Assembly (NCBI GenBank): GCA_037039925.1
Contig: JAXRKP010000842.1
Coordinates: forward strand, 86,001-150,000
DNA length: 64,000 bases
From: Doris montereyensis
Taxonomy: Eukaryota; Mollusca; Gastropoda; Nudibranchia; Dorididae
Reading direction: 5' to 3'
The notes beneath the pieces are model-generated. The model saw only the letters and a program-made list of their open reading frames with translations. It was not told the DNA's origin and made no database searches. Numbering within the stretch: position 1 is the first letter of the stretch; every line of letters starts with the position of its first letter. A program made the translations under genes and the position numbers. Shown in pieces: positions 32,270 to 43,800 of the stretch.

Positions 32270-32400
32270 ATCCCCCCCCCCTCCCAAAGGGGATGGTTCA
32301 TGTAAAGATTGAGATTAGGAAGTCCATCTTCTCACCCCTGTCAACCAAAAGGTTGTGGGTTCATTTCAAGCAAGGCCTACGTGAAAGACAAAGCCGGCTA
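32270..32400 (+). mobile_element. SINE family-1 head fragment
   Basis: A poly-C tract, then CCCAAAGGGGATGGT, GTCAACCAAAAGGTTGTGGGTTC. Only the tRNA-like part is kept. Confidence 0.5.
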
Positions 32401-32576
32401 CACACTAAACGTGACGTCACAACAAGCGGCGATCACGATCGGCTCGTGACTGCGTGAAAGCGGTTCTCCATTCTCATCGTCGTCGTCTCTCTGACCACAC
32501 CTACTATTAATAGAAACTTCTTGTTTCTGGTGATTCTTTTTTCATTTATTGATAATGCCTTTAGAGATCTAGATCT

Positions 32577-32578
<2 letters not shown>

Positions 32579-32641
<63 letters not shown>
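32579..32641. repeat. (CT)n microsatellite
   Basis: About 31 uninterrupted CT units following an AGATCTAGATCT motif. Confidence 0.98.
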
Positions 32642-32642
<1 letters not shown>

Positions 32643-32897
32643 AGATTGAAAATTATATCTCACAAAATACTGTAATTTATAATAATACCACGGCCAGACT
32701 CTCAAGAATGCGATATATTATTATGTCATGATGACAAATCCCTACCGGTACAGCGTGCCTGCATTTCAATCTCATTCGTACATCGAGGGTGACAAAGTGA
32801 TCCCATGGTTCCACGTGCCAAGAAATCAATAATATATAACTTATGTGCCATCAGGGGAGGGGTGTTGAAAAGTGGCCCCAGTTTGTAGTAATAGTAC

Positions 32898-33280
<383 letters not shown>

Positions 33281-33289
33281 GGAAACTTA

Positions 33290-34061
33290 AACACAAAATC
33301 TTTACGCCGACATCATAGATCTAGATGTAAATCTAGACTTTGATGTAATTTTCTCAGCAGTTTGGAACACAGCACTGCCGATTTACGATTTATCAATGAG
33401 ACTCATGGAGAAACTAAAACAACGTTTGAGTATGGCGAATCAGTAGCTGAAAGGACTACAGGTTACTGTATCTCTAGACTTAACTACGAGAAAACGAAAA
33501 CTGAGTGGGTGGTGCTTCTTGTGACGTCACATACAAGAGAAACGCTCCTGTAGCAAACCATGTCTTGCATGAGTGAAGGCTTCGGTACAAGCCCCCACTG
33601 TTGACAAAAATGCTAGAGTGCAAGAGTGATAGGGTAGTATTAGGACCTACCAGTAACCCCCGCCCGTAGGACGAGCCGCGTATTCTAAGATTTAATAATA
33701 TAGTATTATCTACCCGATTAGAATGTGAAACAAGTAACGTTCATTCTGTTATGATGTTGTTCTTCTGCGGTTATCTGATAACCTTGTTTTGTGGCTTTTT
33801 TCTGATAACCTTCTTTTGTGGTTATCTGATAACTCGAAAATAAGCCAGATCTAGGGTGTATATTAGAAGAAATATGTCAAGCCATCGGTTGAGTAGGTCA
33901 CAAGCTGACCTTATCGGTCACAAATCACGTGTATATTTTTTGGTGCAACCATTAGGGTATAAGTTTGTAATCACGACGAAATTGGTTCAAAAACAGTGGC
34001 TGAACCTGGGTTGTTGTACAATGAGGAAAAGTACAAGGAGATAAGTTACAGTGCAACTTAC
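33290..34061. other. DCTPP1 intron sequence, no other gene seen
   Basis: Two short plus-strand ORFs (33362-33553, 33856-34044) have ordinary composition but no motif. A triplicated GGTTATCTGATAAC-like phrase lies at 33770-33835. Confidence 0.4.
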
Positions 34062-34096
34062 CTGGAAGGCCCTCCGAAACTTCTCCTTTCCACTGG
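34062..34096 (-). CDS. DCTPP1: dCTP pyrophosphatase 1, 35-nt micro-exon
   Basis: The minus-strand exon encodes (F)QWKGEVSEGLP(E), the loop and start of the second metal-binding helix (QWKG is near-invariant in DCTPP1/MazG-like dCTPases). The acceptor is TTTCAG before 34096 and the donor CCAG|GTAAGT after 34062. Its first base completes TT|C for Phe with the upstream exon. Its last base supplies G for the Glu codon (G|AG) shared with the exon at 16278-16468. Joining the three exons gives a continuous family-like sequence SEIFQWKGEVSEGLPELSEK. Too short for ORF finders. Confidence 0.92.
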
Positions 34097-34104
34097 CTGA
34101 AACA

Positions 34105-34530
34105 AACAAACAAAATAAGTTGTTAAATTAAAGGTAGGTTTCTCTTATAATAACAATAATAATAATAAGCCTTATTGTCCATCATTCGCACATCATTTTG
34201 ATCACATCAGTAGTTAAAATATAAGAATATAAGGTGTAGAAATATAACGTAGATTGTATATAACTAATAACTGACTAAGATTCAAAGTAAAATTATTTCA
34301 TAAGAGGTTACTTATTATTAAGTTAAAATGGTATGGTATATGAAGCTATTAGGGAAATTTGAATACATGTCCATACATATATAAATACATAATATACTTA
34401 TAATGAAGTAAGTGTGGTGAATGTGTTGTGCTGTAAATGCTGTTTAAAGTACGAGAAGGTGGCTATGACAAAAGTGAATTGAATTTTCAAAAAAAAGGCA
34501 AAGCCAAATCTTCTTTTCCTTCAAACCACA
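34105..34530. other. DCTPP1 intron, AT-rich, no gene seen
   Basis: Short (AAT)n near 34148-34168; nothing else recognised. Confidence 0.4.
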
Positions 34531-34534
34531 TAAA

Positions 34535-34672
34535 CTAAAGTAGTAAAAGGGTAGATTTACATCCTTGAAAGTAGTAAAAGGGCATATTTACACCCGTGAA
34601 AGTAGTAAAAGGGCAGATTGACATCCGTGAAAGTAGTAAAAGGGCAGATTGACATCCATGAAAAAGAAACCA
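34535..34672. repeat. Tandem repeat, 31-bp unit, about 4 copies
   Basis: Unit GTAGTAAAAGGGCAGATTGA followed by CATCCGTGAAA. Confidence 0.92.
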
Positions 34673-34680
34673 AGAAGAAG

Positions 34681-35545
34681 CTAGATTTAAATTTTGCCCC
34701 ATCCAACACTAAGGTGATAACTCCTTCTGGGATATTTTACATTTTGCCCCATCCAATACTAAGGTGATATCTCCTTCGGGGATATTTTACATTTTGCCCC
34801 ATCCAACACTAGGGTGATATCTCCTTCGGGGGATATTTTACATTTTGCCCCATCCAACACTAAGGTGATATATCCTTCGGGGATATTTTACATTTTGGGA
34901 TATTTTACATTTTGCCCCTTTCAACGCTAAGGTGATATCTCCTTCGGGGATATTTTACATTTTGCCCCATCCAACACTAGGGTGATATCTCCTTCGGGGG
35001 ATATTTTACATTTTGCCCCATCCAACACTAAGGTGATATATCCTTCGGGGATATTTTACATTTTGGGATATTTTACATTTTGCCCCATTCAACACTAAGG
35101 TGCTATTGGGGATATTTTACATTTTGCCCCATTCGACACTAAGGTGCTATTGGGGATATTTTACATTTTGCCCCATTCAACACTAAGGTGCTATTGGGGA
35201 TATTTTACATTTTGCCCCATTCAACACTAAGGTGCTATTGGGGATATTTTACATTTTGCCCCATCCAACACTAAGGTGATATCGGGGATATTTTACATTT
35301 TGCCCTATCCAACACTAAGTTGATATCTGGGATATTTTACATTTGCTCCATCCAACACTAAGGTGATATCAGGGATATTTTACATTTTGCCCCATCCAAC
35401 TGTACGGTGATATCGGGGATATTTTATTTTTTGCCCCATTCAACACTAAGGTGATATCTCCTTGGGGATATTTTTACATTTTGCCCGGACTGTCCGATAA
35501 AAAAGCAAATGTATCTTTGATGTGCCTGACTTAGGAGGCTACTTT
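34681..35545 (-). repeat. 44/50-bp minisatellite grown inside a SINE family-1 copy
   Basis: Units of 50 bp (ATTTTGCCCCATCCAACACT, AAGGTGATATCTCCTTCGGG, GATATTTTAC) and 44 bp (the piece TCTCCTTC missing), about 17 in all. Each unit equals the SINE tail-to-body segment TTTACCCACATCCACAACTAAG...GGGG...TTTGCCCGGAC. After the last unit (35475) the SINE continues as TTTTGCCCGGACTGTCC and GTATCTTTGATGTGCC. The array is therefore an internal expansion of one SINE. Confidence 0.88.
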
Positions 35546-35594
35546 CAAAACGAATACAAGGCTTAGATTAGAGACGGTTGTTGTTTTCACTTAC

Positions 35595-35705
35595 AAGATT
35601 TCCGAAAGTTCGCCAACTTCCCCCACCAAAGCCAAAAGTACATTCCTGGGGCTGTGAAACTGGTGCCAGTTGCGGTCCGCGATGAACTGCTCGTTGAGTT
35701 TCCGC
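35595..35705 (-). CDS. DCTPP1: dCTP pyrophosphatase 1, upstream exon (first half of the MazG fold)
   Basis: Minus-strand exon encoding RKLNEQFIADRNWHQFHSPR, NVLLALVGEVGELSEI(F). The RDW.QFH.PRNLLLALVGEVGEL.E.F signature contains the first Glu-x-x-Glu metal site (EVGELSE) and the substrate-pocket Trp/His residues of DCTPP1. The acceptor is CCCCACCCAG before 35705 and the donor GAAATCTT|GTAAGTG after 35595. Entry phase is 2 (one base completes the previous codon). The initiating exon, expected to encode a short variable N-terminus ending in a TLEDI-like helix, was not identified; see the rejected candidate near 49.8 kb. Confidence 0.93.
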
Positions 35706-36040
35706 CTGGGTGGGGAGAGAGAGACAACGTCACAATAATGATGGTAATGATGGCCATTTTTAAACACGCTGATGCTACTGGCAATTGCTACCACGACCAC
35801 CGTCTCCCACTAACAATAATAAATAATAGTACATGCAGTAGTAGCAGCAGTGGTGGTGGTGGTAGTAGTACTAGCAGCAGTAATAGTACAACTGTAGTAA
35901 TAGAAGTAGTGGCTACCTATTGAGAAAATAATTATTTATAAGATATGCACCATTGTTTACAAAACTCTCAACAGTGACAGTCTCATTTCCATCAAAAACC
36001 CTTTGAATACACTCTGACAAAAAAAAAACTGAGATAAAAT
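35706..36040. other. DCTPP1 intron start, with short (AGT/AGC)n
   Basis: Triplet-rich at 35820-35905 (GTAGTAGCAGCAGTGGTGGT). No coding support. Confidence 0.45.
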
Positions 36041-36044
36041 AATG

Positions 36045-36240
36045 ACGGACAAAACTTATATTGAATTCTCGGCTCCACACTTCTGGAACTGCTGCCATTG
36101 TAAAGCGCTTAGAGCCTGTATTCTACAGGGGCGAAGCGCTATGTATTTGCCATTTTTAGTAGTAGTTAGTAGTAGTAGTAGTAGTAGAGAAGTAGTAGAA
36201 GAGAGTAGTAAACAGTAGTAGGATGAGAAAAAAAGGATGA
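36045..36240 (+). mobile_element. Candidate LINE 3'-end fragment
   Basis: APHFWN-like codons (36070-36085) are followed by AAGCGCTTAGAGCCTGTATT and GCGAAGCGCTATGTATTTGC. This looks like the C-terminus and 3' UTR hairpin of a CR1/Jockey-type LINE, with a (TAG)n microsatellite at 36158-36190. Confidence 0.35.
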
Positions 36241-36367
36241 GAAAAAGAGAAAGAAAGAAAGGAAGCGTGACTTTAAATATCACTCAAATTATAATAACTA
36301 CATAAAGGTTATGCGATTTGTTAAAATGTCATCAGCAGCCGTAGTAAAACTATAACAGCAGATATCA

Positions 36368-37034
<667 letters not shown>

Positions 37035-37150
37035 TCATATTTTACAGAGGCAAGGATGAAGGCGCATATCCTTTCCTTCAACTGTTCATCTGTGGAATAA
37101 TCTGCCTCATGAAGTCGTAGATGTCAACACTCTGTCAGACTAATATCGTC
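37035..37150 (+). mobile_element. Candidate LINE C-terminal fragment
   Basis: One frame reads TVHLWNNLPHEVVDVNTLSD, resembling the RTIPLWNSLP.EVV ending of CR1/Jockey-type ORF2 proteins. Short, isolated and out of frame with its surroundings. Confidence 0.45.
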
Positions 37151-37384
37151 TTTAACCATTGTTAAATGTCTTTTCCCTGCGATCCAGCTCAACTCTGTTT
37201 TGTACCATTTAACCGACAATGTGCATGAATGCAATCAACTTTTTAGGATTGGACGATGTAGATCTGTCCTCCATCACAGAATGTTTATACATTCCGAAGA
37301 GGAAGAAGTGGAAGGAGAAAAAAGGAGAGAGGATTCTAGAAAGACAGTTGTTGCTAGAAGATCCTAGGAATTTCTACAATGTTA

Positions 37385-39885
37385 CAAGCCCAGATCTATA
37401 CTCTTATCTCTAACAATACGAGCCCTGATCTATACTCTAACTCTAACATTACGAGCCTAATCTATGCTCTTAACTCTAACAATACGATCTCTGATCTATA
37501 CTCTAACATTACGAGCCCTCTATATCTATACTCTTAACTCTAACACGATACGATCTCTGATCTATACTCTAACAATACGAGCCCTGATTTATACTCTAAC
37601 AATACGAGCCCTTATCTATACTCTAACAATACGAGCCCTGATCTTTACTACGAGCCCTTATCTATACTCTAACATTACGAGCCCTTATCTATACTCTAAC
37701 AATACGAATTTATACTCTAACAATACGAGCCCTGATTTATACTCTAACAATACGAGCCCTGATTTATACTCTAACAATACGAGCCCTGATTTATACTCTA
37801 ACAATACGAGCCCTGATCTATACTCTAACAGTATTATTAGCCCTTATCTATACTCTAACAATATTACGAGCCCTGATCTATACTCTAACAATAGCCCTTA
37901 TCTTTACTCGTAACTTAACATTACGAGCCCTGATCTATAGTCTCTACCATATTACGAGCCCTGATCTATACTCTAACAATACAAGCCCTTATCTATACTC
38001 TAACAATACGAGCCCTGATCTTTATACTCTAACATTACGAGCCCTTATCTATATTATGAGCCCTGATCTATACTCTCAAACTTATCTATACTCTAACAAT
38101 ACGAGCCCTTATCTATACTCTATAGCCTTATTTATACTCTAACAATACGAGCCCTGATTTATACTCTAACAATACGAGCCCTGATTTATACTCTAACAAT
38201 ACAAGCCCTGATCTATACTCTAACAATACAAGCCCTGATTTATACTCTAACAATACATTTATACTCCTGAGCCCTATATACTCTAACAATACGAGCCCTG
38301 ATATATACTCTAACAATACAAGCCCTGATTTATACTCTAACAATACGAGCCCTGATTTATACTCTAACAGTATTATTAGCACTTATCTATACTCTAACAA
38401 TATTATGAGCCCTGATCTATAGTCTAAATACAAGCCTTATCTATACTCTAACAATATTATGAGCCCTGATCTATAGTCTAACAGTATTATTAGCGCTTAT
38501 CTATACTCTAACAATACAAGCCCTGATCTATAGTCTAACAATATTATGATTATGAGCCCTGATCTATAGTCTTACCATATTATGAGCCCTGATCTATACT
38601 CAAACTCTACCAATACGAGCCCTGATCTATAGTCTAACAATGACCGCTGATCTATACTCTAACAATACAAGCTCTGATATACACTCTAACAATACAAGCC
38701 CTGATATACACTCTAAAAATACAAGCTCTGATATATACTCTAACAATACAAGCTCTGATATATACTCTAACAATACAAGCTCTGATATATACTCTAACAA
38801 TACAAGCTCTGATATATACTCTAACAATACAAGCTCCTGATATATACTCTAACAATACAAGCCTGATATAATACTCTAACAATATAAAGCCCTGATATAA
38901 TATACTCTAACAATACAAGCCCTGATATAAGCCCTATATAACAATACAAGCCCTGATATATACTCTAACAATACAAGCCCTGATATATAACTCTATACAT
39001 ACTCTACAATTAAAGCCCTGATATATACTCTAACAATACTGATATATACTCTAACAATACAAGCCCTGATATATACTCTAACAATACAAGCCCTGATATA
39101 TACTCTAACAATACAAGCCCTGATATATACTCTAACAATACAAGCCCTGATATATACTCTAACAATACAAGCTCCTGATATACTCTAACAATACAAACTC
39201 TGATATAATATACTCTAACAATACAAGCCCTGATATAATATACTCTAACAATACAGGCCCTGATATAATATACTCTAACAATATAAGCCCTGATATAATA
39301 TACTCTAACAATACAAGCCCTGATATAATATACTCTAACAATACAAGCCCTGATATAATATACTCTAACAATACAAGCCCTGATATATACTCTAACAATA
39401 CAAGCCCTGATATACACTCTAACAATACAAGCCCTGATATACCCTAACAATATATACTCTAACAATACAAGCCCTGATATACACTCTAACAATACAAACC
39501 CTGATATACACTCTAACAATACAAGCCCTGATATATACTCTAACAATACAAGCCCTGATATACACTCTAACAATACAAGCCCTGATATACACTCTAACAA
39601 TACAAGCCCTGATATACACTCTAACAATACAAGCCCTGATATATACTCTAACAATACAAGCCCTGATATACTCTAACAATACACGCCCTGATATACTCTA
39701 ACAATACACGCCCTGATATACTCTAACAATACAAGCCCTGATATATACTCTAACAATACAAGCCCTGATATATACTCCAATACAAGCCCTGATATATACT
39801 CTAACAATACAAGCCCTGATATACACTCTAACAATACAAGCCCTGATATATACTCTAACAATACAAGCCCTGATCTATACTATTA
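37385..39885. repeat. Satellite, 27-bp unit, about 2.5 kb
   Basis: Unit CTCTAACAATACAAGCCCTG followed by ATATATA. The left half (to about 38640) is dominated by ACGAGCCCTGATCTATA and is heavily disturbed by insertions and deletions. The right half is dominated by ACAAGCCCTGATATATA and is far more regular. A sub-block at 39200-39370 uses a 30-bp variant with an extra ATA. Repeated LLEYISGLV-type ORFs are artefacts of the 27-bp period. Confidence 0.97.
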
Positions 39886-40526
39886 CAAAATAGCTACTGA
39901 TATCTGAAAACATGGAATGATGAAATGAGTTCCCCTACAGCCCTTATGATAATGTAGAACATCCATGGAAAAGAGGGTAGACTTCATTACATTATGAAGA
40001 AGGAAATAGATTTATTTACATATAATATTACGTACTACAAGAATATTGATACAAACATGTATATGAAGTATTTAAAGCATATGTCAAAAGTTAATGTCTG
40101 CAGCAAAAATTTTCCTGATTGAACAAAAGAAACAGATCCAGACTTCATATAAAAAACTGTAAAATAAAAATGACACAACCCCCCCCCCCCCCCAAAGAGA
40201 AAACAAAACAAACCAAAACAACTTCTAATCTCCTGACAAGTCCAGCATATGAATATGTTAGTGTAACTAGATGGCTTGATATAATACAACAGCAGCCATA
40301 ATGCAACCATATATCTACTACTACTAGCCAAAATTAAAATGACAATGCAACGGATTGATCAAACATTCATGTTCGTGAAAGCAAAAGCAAGCAGACCAAC
40401 TTAAAAGCGTAGAATATTATGTGTGTATTTCCTGTAGTCATTTCCAACTGTGTAATAATTATTATACTTAAAAAAATTATTTATTAACAAATTCGCTTTT
40501 TTTCTTTTTTTTAATGTCTCCTCCAG
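39886..40526. other. Upstream region / 5' intron of the paraoxonase gene
   Basis: AT-rich with a poly-C tract at 40180-40192. A long pyrimidine tract ending TCTCCTCCAG at 40526 looks like a genuine splice acceptor. No 5' exon was identified. Confidence 0.5.
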
Positions 40527-41693
40527 AATGTAATCAAGTGTATGGGGAGCAAGACCCCCCAAAAAAGAGGGATGGTTCTGAAAGCTTTGGGTATCGCCTT
40601 CACTGGCATATGCCTTGCCTTTCTGCTATATACTGTTCATTTTATGGATTTCCACCGTCAGTATGACAAACACCATCCTGGCACATGCACACACATTGAG
40701 GGGATTAACTTTGGTTCAGAGGATATCGAAGTTCTTAGCGATGGCCTTGCGTTCATCACGTCCGGTGTAGCCCTACACAATCCCTTCCAAACCTATTATG
40801 ACTTCATGGAGAAAAATAAGGTAAAGGGACGCGTGTACACATTGGACCTTAACAGGCCTGAGGCCTCTTTAACAGAACTGAAACTCCGAGACGCCTTGAG
40901 TTTCAACCCAGACACCTTCAAACCTCATGGCTTAAGTCTTCTAGAAGACAAGGTCGATGGTGAACACCTACTCTATATCATCAATCACGTTCTTGGAGAT
41001 TCAGACCGCATCGAAAAGTTTAGGTACATGCCAGACACTCAGGAACTTGTGCACCTGAAATCATTCAGCAGCGACTTGCTTGGCATAACCAACGATATTG
41101 TCGCCACATCGGAAGACTACTTTTACATCGCAAATTCCATGTACTATAACGCAGGGATCATGGCCTTTCTTGAATTCTCCTTCAACTTGCCATTGGGTAA
41201 CCTGCTGTATTTTGACGGGTCCAAATTCACCATCATGTCATCAGGCCTGGCCGGACCAAACGGCATGGCTTTATCGCGGGACGGAAGACACATGTATTTG
41301 GCCACATCTAAAAACAAGGGAATTGCAGTCTTTGAGCATTATCCAAACAACAGTTTGCACCTGGTGCAACATGTCATTTCGGAATCCCTAACGGACAATC
41401 TCCATATATCACAGGATGGGAGACAAATCTTTGCAGGAATGCAGCCTGTTTCATGGAAGATTCTCTACCACATGGTCGACCCTGCACAGCCATCGCCGTC
41501 AAGGGTAGTATCCTACCCCTTGAAAGAAGGAAAGATTGTGGAAGATCAAGCCCGTGAACTATTTTATGACAACGGAGATCTCATTTCCGCATCTTCCATA
41601 GGCGTGGTGTACAAGGATAAATTGTTTGTTGGCTCTTTACTAGATAAACTGGTTGTGTGTGACTTACCTCAAGCAGGTGTCAAAACTTAAAGA
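40527..41693 (+). CDS. PON: Paraoxonase-family calcium-dependent lactonase/arylesterase (PON)
   Basis: Six-bladed beta-propeller esterase/lactonase; family members hydrolyse lactones and aryl esters and protect against lipid oxidation. CDS 40542-41690, 382 residues, intact. Residues 1-12 are basic and 13-33 hydrophobic, an uncleaved signal-anchor as in vertebrate PONs. Landmarks: C49 and C373 (the conserved disulfide pair), E60-D61 in NFGSEDIEV (calcium ligands), GLAFITSG 68-75, H129 in KPHGLS, H149 in INHV (the His dyad), N184 in TNDIVA, N240 in GPNGMA, D285-N286 in TDNLHIS (calcium ligands). Length is close to the usual 355-ish plus a longer N-terminus. The whole CDS is one exon behind an acceptor at 40526, so a 5' UTR intron is likely. 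An ATGTAA start-stop sits at 40528-40533. It lies upstream of the identified DCTPP1 exons, on the opposite strand. Confidence 0.95.
40528..40533 (+). promoter_or_regulatory. Start-stop uORF (ATG-TAA) before the PON start
   Basis: The first two bases of the exon run into ATGTAA, a minimal uORF eight bases before the PON ATG at 40542 and in a different frame. Such start-stop elements can stall scanning ribosomes. A functional role here is inference and depends on the acceptor at 40526 being used. Confidence 0.4.
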
Positions 41694-41863
41694 CTCGGAT
41701 GGGTGCTGAGATAATTTCAGCACAACAAGTAATTTAATAAGAACAAACTCAAATTGAAAGTCACTTATCATGAACCACGAAAGGTAAATGCAAAATACAC
41801 CGCAAACAATCGCAGTAAGCATAATACATGGATTAAATGTTATATTTGATATTATGCAGACAT

Positions 41864-41869
41864 AATAAA
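41864..41869 (+). terminator. Candidate PON polyadenylation signal
   Basis: AATAAA about 175 bp after the stop codon, followed by an A run at 41902. Confidence 0.4.
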
Positions 41870-42046
41870 CAGACAATTGATAACAAAAATCTTTACCTGT
41901 ATAAAAAAAAAAAACCCTGAAAAAAGAAGAAAACCAGAGAAGAGTTGCACACATTGGTGCAGAATAGCAATAACTGACGGCTCTTTATTGATGGCCTGTG
42001 CTCCACAGGGAGCTGAGAGGCAAAGAGAAACCTGTAAAAAAAAAAA

Positions 42047-42340
42047 AAGGGGGGGGCCCGCCACTGGGTGGCCCAGAAGCAAGGTTCCCAAAGCCTCTTA
42101 ACCAAAAGGTTGTGGATTTGTGTCAGACAGTATTCTCATTTACCCCCCCCCCCCAAATAAAACCCATTCCTGCCGGCCCAGGTAGGTGGATCGACACCTG
42201 GTCCCATTAGAGGAGGACCATAACATTAATCACAAGGAAGTTTCATGTGCAGATCACAAAACTATGTACATGTTAAAGATCCCTTGACTGTTTACACAGG
42301 CAAGTCTGGGCAAAATTAAAAACTGCTACCAAAAACCCTT
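42047..42340 (+). mobile_element. tRNA-headed SINE, family 1, tail-truncated
   Basis: Head with CCAGAAGCAAGGTTCCCAAA and CTTAACCAAAAGGTTGTGG, a poly-C tract at 42142-42154, CCAGGTAGGTGGATCGACAC and GTGCAGATCACAAAACT, then GTTTACACAGGCAAGTCTGG. The terminal (TCAAA)n is missing. Confidence 0.8.
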
Positions 42341-43190
42341 TGAGACATTCCCCCGCTGATTTTCATTTATAAATATAACCTTTGACCTGTTTAAAATTCA
42401 GTCTGCCACTTGGACTGTCTCGGGTGTCTCTGCCCTTTGACAATCATCGATCTCATGGTTTGTACTACACTCTGCAAGCATATTTCTATTACGCCAAGTC
42501 TGTTTCCAGCAAAGATTCAGTCGTACACTTTTAAGATATCTGATCTCATAGTTCTCATTGTATGTATTATTTATCCTTTTATGTAATTTCTATCTTATTA
42601 ATATTATACCATCTACAAAATAATCATTCATTTATTTCTGAAATGTTATGAAAATTGTGGCTACAACTACAACAGTTTCCAAAAGGACAAATAAAGATTA
42701 TCTTATCTTCTCTTTATTTGAATTTGAAGAGAAGAATATCAGAGCTTTCAAATTCCAACACAAAGGATGTTAATGCTGAACTTTTCTAGCAATGTACCAC
42801 CTACTTTTAACCAAAGGCATCAAGCTTTTCTTTCAATTTTTAACATATTTTCAGTTCCGTTGACTTACTTTCAGGCCGAATATTTATGCAGACTAAAGAC
42901 CAGCTAAATCAGCACTCATTTCAAATCAAAATTCAGGTGGATTTGAGAACAAATGAAGTGCATGATACACATCTTGGTCACTGATACTTGTTATTTACAT
43001 CAGGATGATTTCAATTGGAATTTCTCCGTATTTGACAATAAAGAACAATATGTTTTGAATTTTCATCAATTCCTCTGAAGTTCACTCTGTATGCTACATG
43101 TATTAACTGTTATATTGAAAGTTCAGAAAATCAAAACTGGCTGAAAACTCATGTTTCACACAAAACAGTTTACCACACTTTTTTTGTTGA
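42341..43190. other. Spacer, no gene seen
   Basis: AT-rich. No supported ORF or repeat. Confidence 0.4.
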
Positions 43191-43194
43191 ACAG

Positions 43195-43425
43195 CGTTAA
43201 CTTTCTTTCTTTTGTTCTTTATCAGTTCCTATTCTACTTTCCGGTGCATTGGTTTAGATACCCGAAATGATCTTTGTCCAGACTGCCCTGTCCTGACATT
43301 CTCTGTTTTTTCTTGACTGTGAGGGTTAAATTTATTTGCTTCAGTGCCTCTTTTATATCTTCTTCCCACTTTCTCCGAGGTCTGCCTTTTGGTCTTTTAC
43401 CTCAGGTTTTAGCATTAATATAGCA
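43195..43425 (-). pseudogene. LINE 3'-end fragment
   Basis: Minus strand, from the (GAAA)n-like tail (complement of AACTTTCTTTCTTTTGTTCT at about 43198) and GAACTGATAAAG complement to the C-terminal KGRPRRKW-like codons near 43380-43410. It matches 19515-19700 closely in order and spacing. Confidence 0.7.
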
Positions 43426-43445
43426 CAAAAGTTTTTTTAGTGATC

Positions 43446-43793
43446 TTTGAAACAAAACATATATAATACATGTTGACGAAAAAATAAAGAGCTAAATTTC
43501 ATTACATACAAAATTCACAGAGCAACTCACTGTTGAAGTTTGAATACATATCATGTATATATGTACATTTATTGTATACGACAGCACAATTAATGAAGCA
43601 GCTGCATAATTCATGTAATAAAAAATAAAAATCAATACTTATACTCTGCTGTTAATGACTTAATGTTAAGGAAGACACATCAGTCAAAGGGTCAGTCGTG
43701 TTAAACTTTACACAAAAACAAAACATATATAATACATGTTGAAGAAAAAATAAAGAGCTAAATTTCATTACATACAAGATTCACAGAACCACA
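43446..43793. repeat. Direct repeat pair, about 70 bp, 275 bp apart
   Basis: AACAAAACATATATAATACA, TGTTGACGAAAAAATAAAGA and GCTAAATTTCATTACATACA at 43450-43512 recur, with a few changes, at 43722-43786. They flank otherwise unique DNA just downstream of the MULE pseudogene. Confidence 0.8.
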
Positions 43794-43800
43794 TTGTGAC

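Noticed and set aside
37219..37413. Plus-strand ORF MCMNAINFLGLDDVDLSS as a gene start
   Set aside because: It runs directly into the 27-bp satellite and lacks any motif; the preceding DNA looks like a LINE end.
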